Below are positions 5,519-7,663 of a stretch of 7,663 bases of DNA, piece by piece (positions within the stretch are counted from its first letter, which is position 1; each line of letters opens with the position of its first letter). The position numbers and the translations under genes were made by a program. A model generated the notes under the pieces. The model saw only the letters and a program-made list of their open reading frames with translations. It did no database searches and was not told the DNA's origin. This stretch comes from Paracoccaceae bacterium (GTDB lineage: Bacteria; Pseudomonadota; Alphaproteobacteria; Rhodobacterales; Rhodobacteraceae), in contig JALSHK010000495.1 of NCBI GenBank assembly GCA_026982275.1, forward strand, positions 1 through 7,663. Reading direction: 5' to 3'.

Positions 5519-6305
5519 GGGGCTCTCCTTTGCCAAGGGGGCCGTGGCGGCGCTCGGCTATGGCTTTGATCACGCCGTGCAGGCTGCGGATATCCGCATC
5601 CGTAAGCGGCAGTCGGCTAAACATATTATTCAGGTTTTCCAGCATAGAGACCCGCTTGGATTCGGGAAAGAAGAATCCTACATCATCTAGCCGGCTTTCC
5701 AGATGGGCCAAAAAGGCCCGCACCTCTCCGGCCTCGGCAAAGCGGGTTTTGCTCAGGTCCAGCGCCTCGTCTGGCGCTTCTCCCGCCAACCGCCGCCATT
5801 CATAGGCCAGCAGCAGCACCGATTGCGCCAGGTTGAGCGAGGCGAATGCCGGATTTACCGGCACCGAGATAAAAGCATTGGCCTGCACGATATCCTCATT
5901 CTCCAGCCCGGCCCGCTCCGGTCCGAATAAAACCCCCACCTTTTGCCCCTTTGCGATCAAGGCATGGGCATGGGCCATCGCCCGCTCGGGAGTCATTACC
6001 ACCTTGGTCAGATCCCGCTTGCGCGCGGTGGTGGCAAATACAAAATTAAGGTCCGAGATCGCCTCCGCTGTGCTATCGGCCAGCTGGATCTGGTCCAGCA
6101 CCCGCCCTGCGCCCGAGGCGAGCGCGACGGCTTTGGGGTTGGGCCAGCCATCTCGCGGGGCGACAAGGCGCATCCTGTCCAGCCCGAAATTCAGCATCGC
6201 CCGCGCCGCCGCGCCGATATTCTCGCCCATTTGCGGCTTTACCAGAATAATGGCAGGCATTGGCCCTTGCCATCCTTCATCTGCCGCGTGATCCGTGCCT
6301 GACAT
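5511..6305 (-). CDS. trmJ: tRNA (cytidine/uridine-2'-O-)-methyltransferase TrmJ
   Basis: TrmJ is a SPOUT (TrmH-type) methyltransferase that uses S-adenosylmethionine to 2'-O-methylate position 32 in the anticodon loop of some tRNAs. The 264-residue protein shows the three SPOUT motifs: P24-Q-M-G-E-N-I-G-A-A-A-R-A-M-L-N-F-G (24-41), V123-G-V-L-F-G-P-E-R-A-G-L (123-134) and S-L-N-L-A-Q-S-V (156-163) of the trefoil knot, with R-D-G-W-P-N-P at 51-57. A helical C-terminal extension beyond about 170 fits TrmJ rather than the shorter TrmL. ATG at 6305 gives a short variable lead-in (15 residues) before M16-P-A-I-I-L; M16 at 6260 is a possible alternative. The frame stays open to 6863, but that part is antisense to icd and is rejected. 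The end overlaps ctaA by 8 bases. The exact tRNA target is inferred from the family. Confidence 0.9.
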   Translation of the reverse strand: MSGTDHAADEGWQGPMPAIILVKPQMGENIGAAARAMLNFGLDRMRLVAPRDGWPNPKAVALASGAGRVLDQIQLADSTAEAISDLNFVFATTARKRDLTKVVMTPERAMAHAHALIAKGQKVGVLFGPERAGLENEDIVQANAFISVPVNPAFASLNLAQSVLLLAYEWRRLAGEAPDEALDLSKTRFAEAGEVRAFLAHLESRLDDVGFFFPESKRVSMLENLNNMFSRLPLTDADIRSLHGVIKAIAERRHGPLGKGEPHD

Positions 6306-6449
6306 GATTTTTCCCGCGCTATTTTTGCGGGTGATACGATGCGCGGCATGTGGATGCAAATACTGTTTGGGTATACAACCGCATACCGCTCTTTCCTTTT
6401 GCAATCGAATATCGTAAAAGCAGGCGAATCTTTTATATAGGGGGCAGAA
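6306..6449. promoter_or_regulatory. Divergent trmJ-icd intergenic region
   Basis: These 144 bases must hold promoters for trmJ-ctaA (minus) and icd (plus). No clean -35/-10 pair stands out on either strand. An inverted repeat GGTAT-ACAACCGC-ATACC lies at 6370-6387 near the middle. The icd side has an A/T-rich TTTTATATAG (6431-6440) only 10 bases before the start codon, and a purine-rich AGGGGGCAGAA ribosome site (6439-6449). Confidence 0.45.
6313..6331 (-). promoter_or_regulatory. Hairpin covering the trmJ ribosome binding region
   Basis: On the minus strand CCCGC (6331-6327), 9-base loop, GCGGG (6317-6313) is a perfect 5-pair stem whose 3' arm contributes the GGGA that would serve as Shine-Dalgarno for the ATG at 6305. 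If formed it would hide the site. It is short, so confidence is low. Confidence 0.3.
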
Positions 6450-7661
6450 ATGGCCAAGATTAAAGTTGAAAACCCGGTGGTTGAGCTGGACGGCGATGAA
6501 ATGACCCGCATCATCTGGCAATTCATCAAAGACAAGCTGATCCTGCCCTATCTTGATATTGATCTGAAATATTATGATCTCGGCATGGAAAGCCGCGATG
6601 CCACCGATGACCAGATCACCATCGACGCTGCGCATGCGATCCAGAAATACGGCGTAGGCGTGAAATGCGCCACCATCACCCCGGACGAGCAGCGGGTGGA
6701 AGAATTCGGGCTGAAGAAAATGTGGAAATCGCCCAACGGCACCATCCGCAATATCCTTGGCGGCACAATTTTCCGCGCGCCGATCATTTGCCAGAATGTG
6801 CCCCGCCTTGTGCCGGGCTGGACCGACCCGATCGTGATCGGCCGCCACGCCTTTGGCGACCAATACCGCGCCACCGATTTCCGCTTTCCCGGCAAGGGCA
6901 AGCTCAGCATGAAGTTCGTCGGTGAAGATGGCGAAGTGATCGAGCGCGAGGTCTATGATGCGCCTTCCTCGGGTGTTTTCATGAGCATGTATAATCGCGA
7001 TGACAGCATCACCGATTTCGCCCGCGCCTCGATGAATTACGCCCTTAAAATGGGCTGGCCGCTGTATCTATCCACCAAAAACACCATCATGAAAATCTAT
7101 GATGGCCGCTTCAAGGATATTTTCCAGGAAGTTTTTGATGCTGAATTCGCCGATAAATTCGCCGAAGCCGGAATCACCTACGAGCATCGCCTGATTGACG
7201 ATATGGTGGCCGCAGCCATGAAATGGTCGGGTAAATTTGTCTGGGCTTGCAAAAACTATGATGGCGATGTGCAATCCGATACGGTGGCACAGGGCTTTGG
7301 CTCGCTCGGTTTGATGACCTCGATCCTGATGACACCCGATGGCAAGGTCGTAGAGGCCGAAGCCGCGCATGGCACCGTTACCCGCCACTATCGCCAGCAC
7401 CAAAAGGGCGAGGCGACCTCGACCAACTCGATCGCCTCGATCTATGCCTGGACCGGCGGCCTAAAGCACCGCGCCAAGCTGGATGACAATGCCGCCCTTT
7501 TGACCTTTGCCGAAACACTGGAGAAGGTGATCGTGGATACGGTTGAAAGCGGTTATATGACCAAGGATCTGGCATTGCTGGTCGGGCCGGACCAGAAATG
7601 GCTGACCACCGAGGGATTTCTGGAGAAAATTGACGAAAATCTGCAAAAAGCACTGGCTTGA
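6450..7661 (+). CDS. icd: NADP-dependent isocitrate dehydrogenase, eukaryote-type dimeric
   Basis: This TCA-cycle enzyme converts isocitrate to 2-oxoglutarate and CO2, making NADPH. The 403-residue protein is full length and closely resembles mitochondrial/cytosolic IDH1/2 rather than the E. coli type. Key residues visible: S-P-N-G-T-I-R-N-I-L-G-G-T for substrate binding, R132 in V-I-G-R-H-A-F-G-D-Q-Y139 (the arginine is at the same number as in human IDH1), catalytic K210 in S-T-K-N-T, and metal-binding aspartates D250 (L-I-D-D-M), D273 and D277 (N-Y-D-G-D-V-Q-S-D). H307-G-T-V-T-R-H-Y carries R312-H313, the pair that contacts the NADP 2'-phosphate, supporting NADP rather than NAD use. The start M-A-K-I-K-V-E-N-P-V is typical, with AGGGGG just upstream. 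It is divergent from trmJ, and its stop lies 2 bases from the window end. Confidence 0.98.
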   Translation: MAKIKVENPVVELDGDEMTRIIWQFIKDKLILPYLDIDLKYYDLGMESRDATDDQITIDAAHAIQKYGVGVKCATITPDEQRVEEFGLKKMWKSPNGTIRNILGGTIFRAPIICQNVPRLVPGWTDPIVIGRHAFGDQYRATDFRFPGKGKLSMKFVGEDGEVIEREVYDAPSSGVFMSMYNRDDSITDFARASMNYALKMGWPLYLSTKNTIMKIYDGRFKDIFQEVFDAEFADKFAEAGITYEHRLIDDMVAAAMKWSGKFVWACKNYDGDVQSDTVAQGFGSLGLMTSILMTPDGKVVEAEAAHGTVTRHYRQHQKGEATSTNSIASIYAWTGGLKHRAKLDDNAALLTFAETLEKVIVDTVESGYMTKDLALLVGPDQKWLTTEGFLEKIDENLQKALA

Positions 7662-7663
7662 TT

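Noticed and set aside
6434..6439. TATATA as the -10 box of icd
   Set aside because: Only 10 bases before the ATG, so the transcript would exclude the ribosome site, and there is no -35 at proper spacing.
6306..6863. N-terminal extension of trmJ by 186 codons
   Set aside because: The extension is antisense to icd and crosses the intergenic gap; TrmJ homology starts only after 6305.
1..7663. Possible defence system, mobile island or novel multi-gene system
   Set aside because: Every gene but one belongs to a recognisable chromosomal family with uniform-looking codon use; there are no transposase, integrase, toxin-antitoxin, nuclease or repeat-array signals.

Overview
The window looks like core chromosome of an alphaproteobacterium, most likely Rhodobacterales (Rhodobacter/Roseobacter relatives). 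The evidence is the S9 protein with a long acidic N-terminal extension, a type-2 (mitochondrial COX15-like) heme A synthase, a eukaryote-type dimeric NADP isocitrate dehydrogenase, an alphaproteobacterial TrmJ, and an ECHDC3-like crotonase. Base composition is moderately GC-rich by eye, with clearly AT-richer intergenic gaps. I see no tRNA, rRNA, CRISPR array, insertion sequence, integrase or attachment-site repeat, and no gene-free stretch over 300 bases; the longest gap is about 185 bases (1796-1980).

Layout, left to right. Positions 1-3522 hold minus-strand genes, given here in transcription order: a PaaI-like hotdog thioesterase (3522-3088), rplM (2942-2478), rpsI (2475-1981), a strong intrinsic terminator (about 1960-1932), a lipoprotein gene with its own promoter-like sequence and ribosome binding site (1795-1175), a second strong terminator (1150-1124), murI (1062-250) and the first 83 codons of argC (249 to beyond the window edge). 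The plus-strand ECHDC3-like crotonase (3586-4374) is divergent from the thioesterase across a 63-base gap. It converges on the minus-strand trmJ-ctaA pair, where trmJ (6305-5511) overlaps ctaA (5518-4394) by 8 bases. Finally icd (6450-7661, plus) diverges from trmJ across a 144-base gap.

Functionally this is mostly housekeeping: ribosome assembly (L13, S9), peptidoglycan precursor supply (D-glutamate from MurI), arginine synthesis (ArgC), tRNA 2'-O-methylation (TrmJ), heme A for cytochrome oxidase (CtaA) and the TCA cycle (Icd). The two less understood items are the divergent pair of acyl-CoA-type proteins (thioesterase-like and crotonase-like), both with altered active-site motifs, and the unassigned lipoprotein flanked by two terminators. 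I found no defence system, mobile element or other clearly new system. The worthwhile leads are those two items and several inverted repeats in promoter and leader regions.
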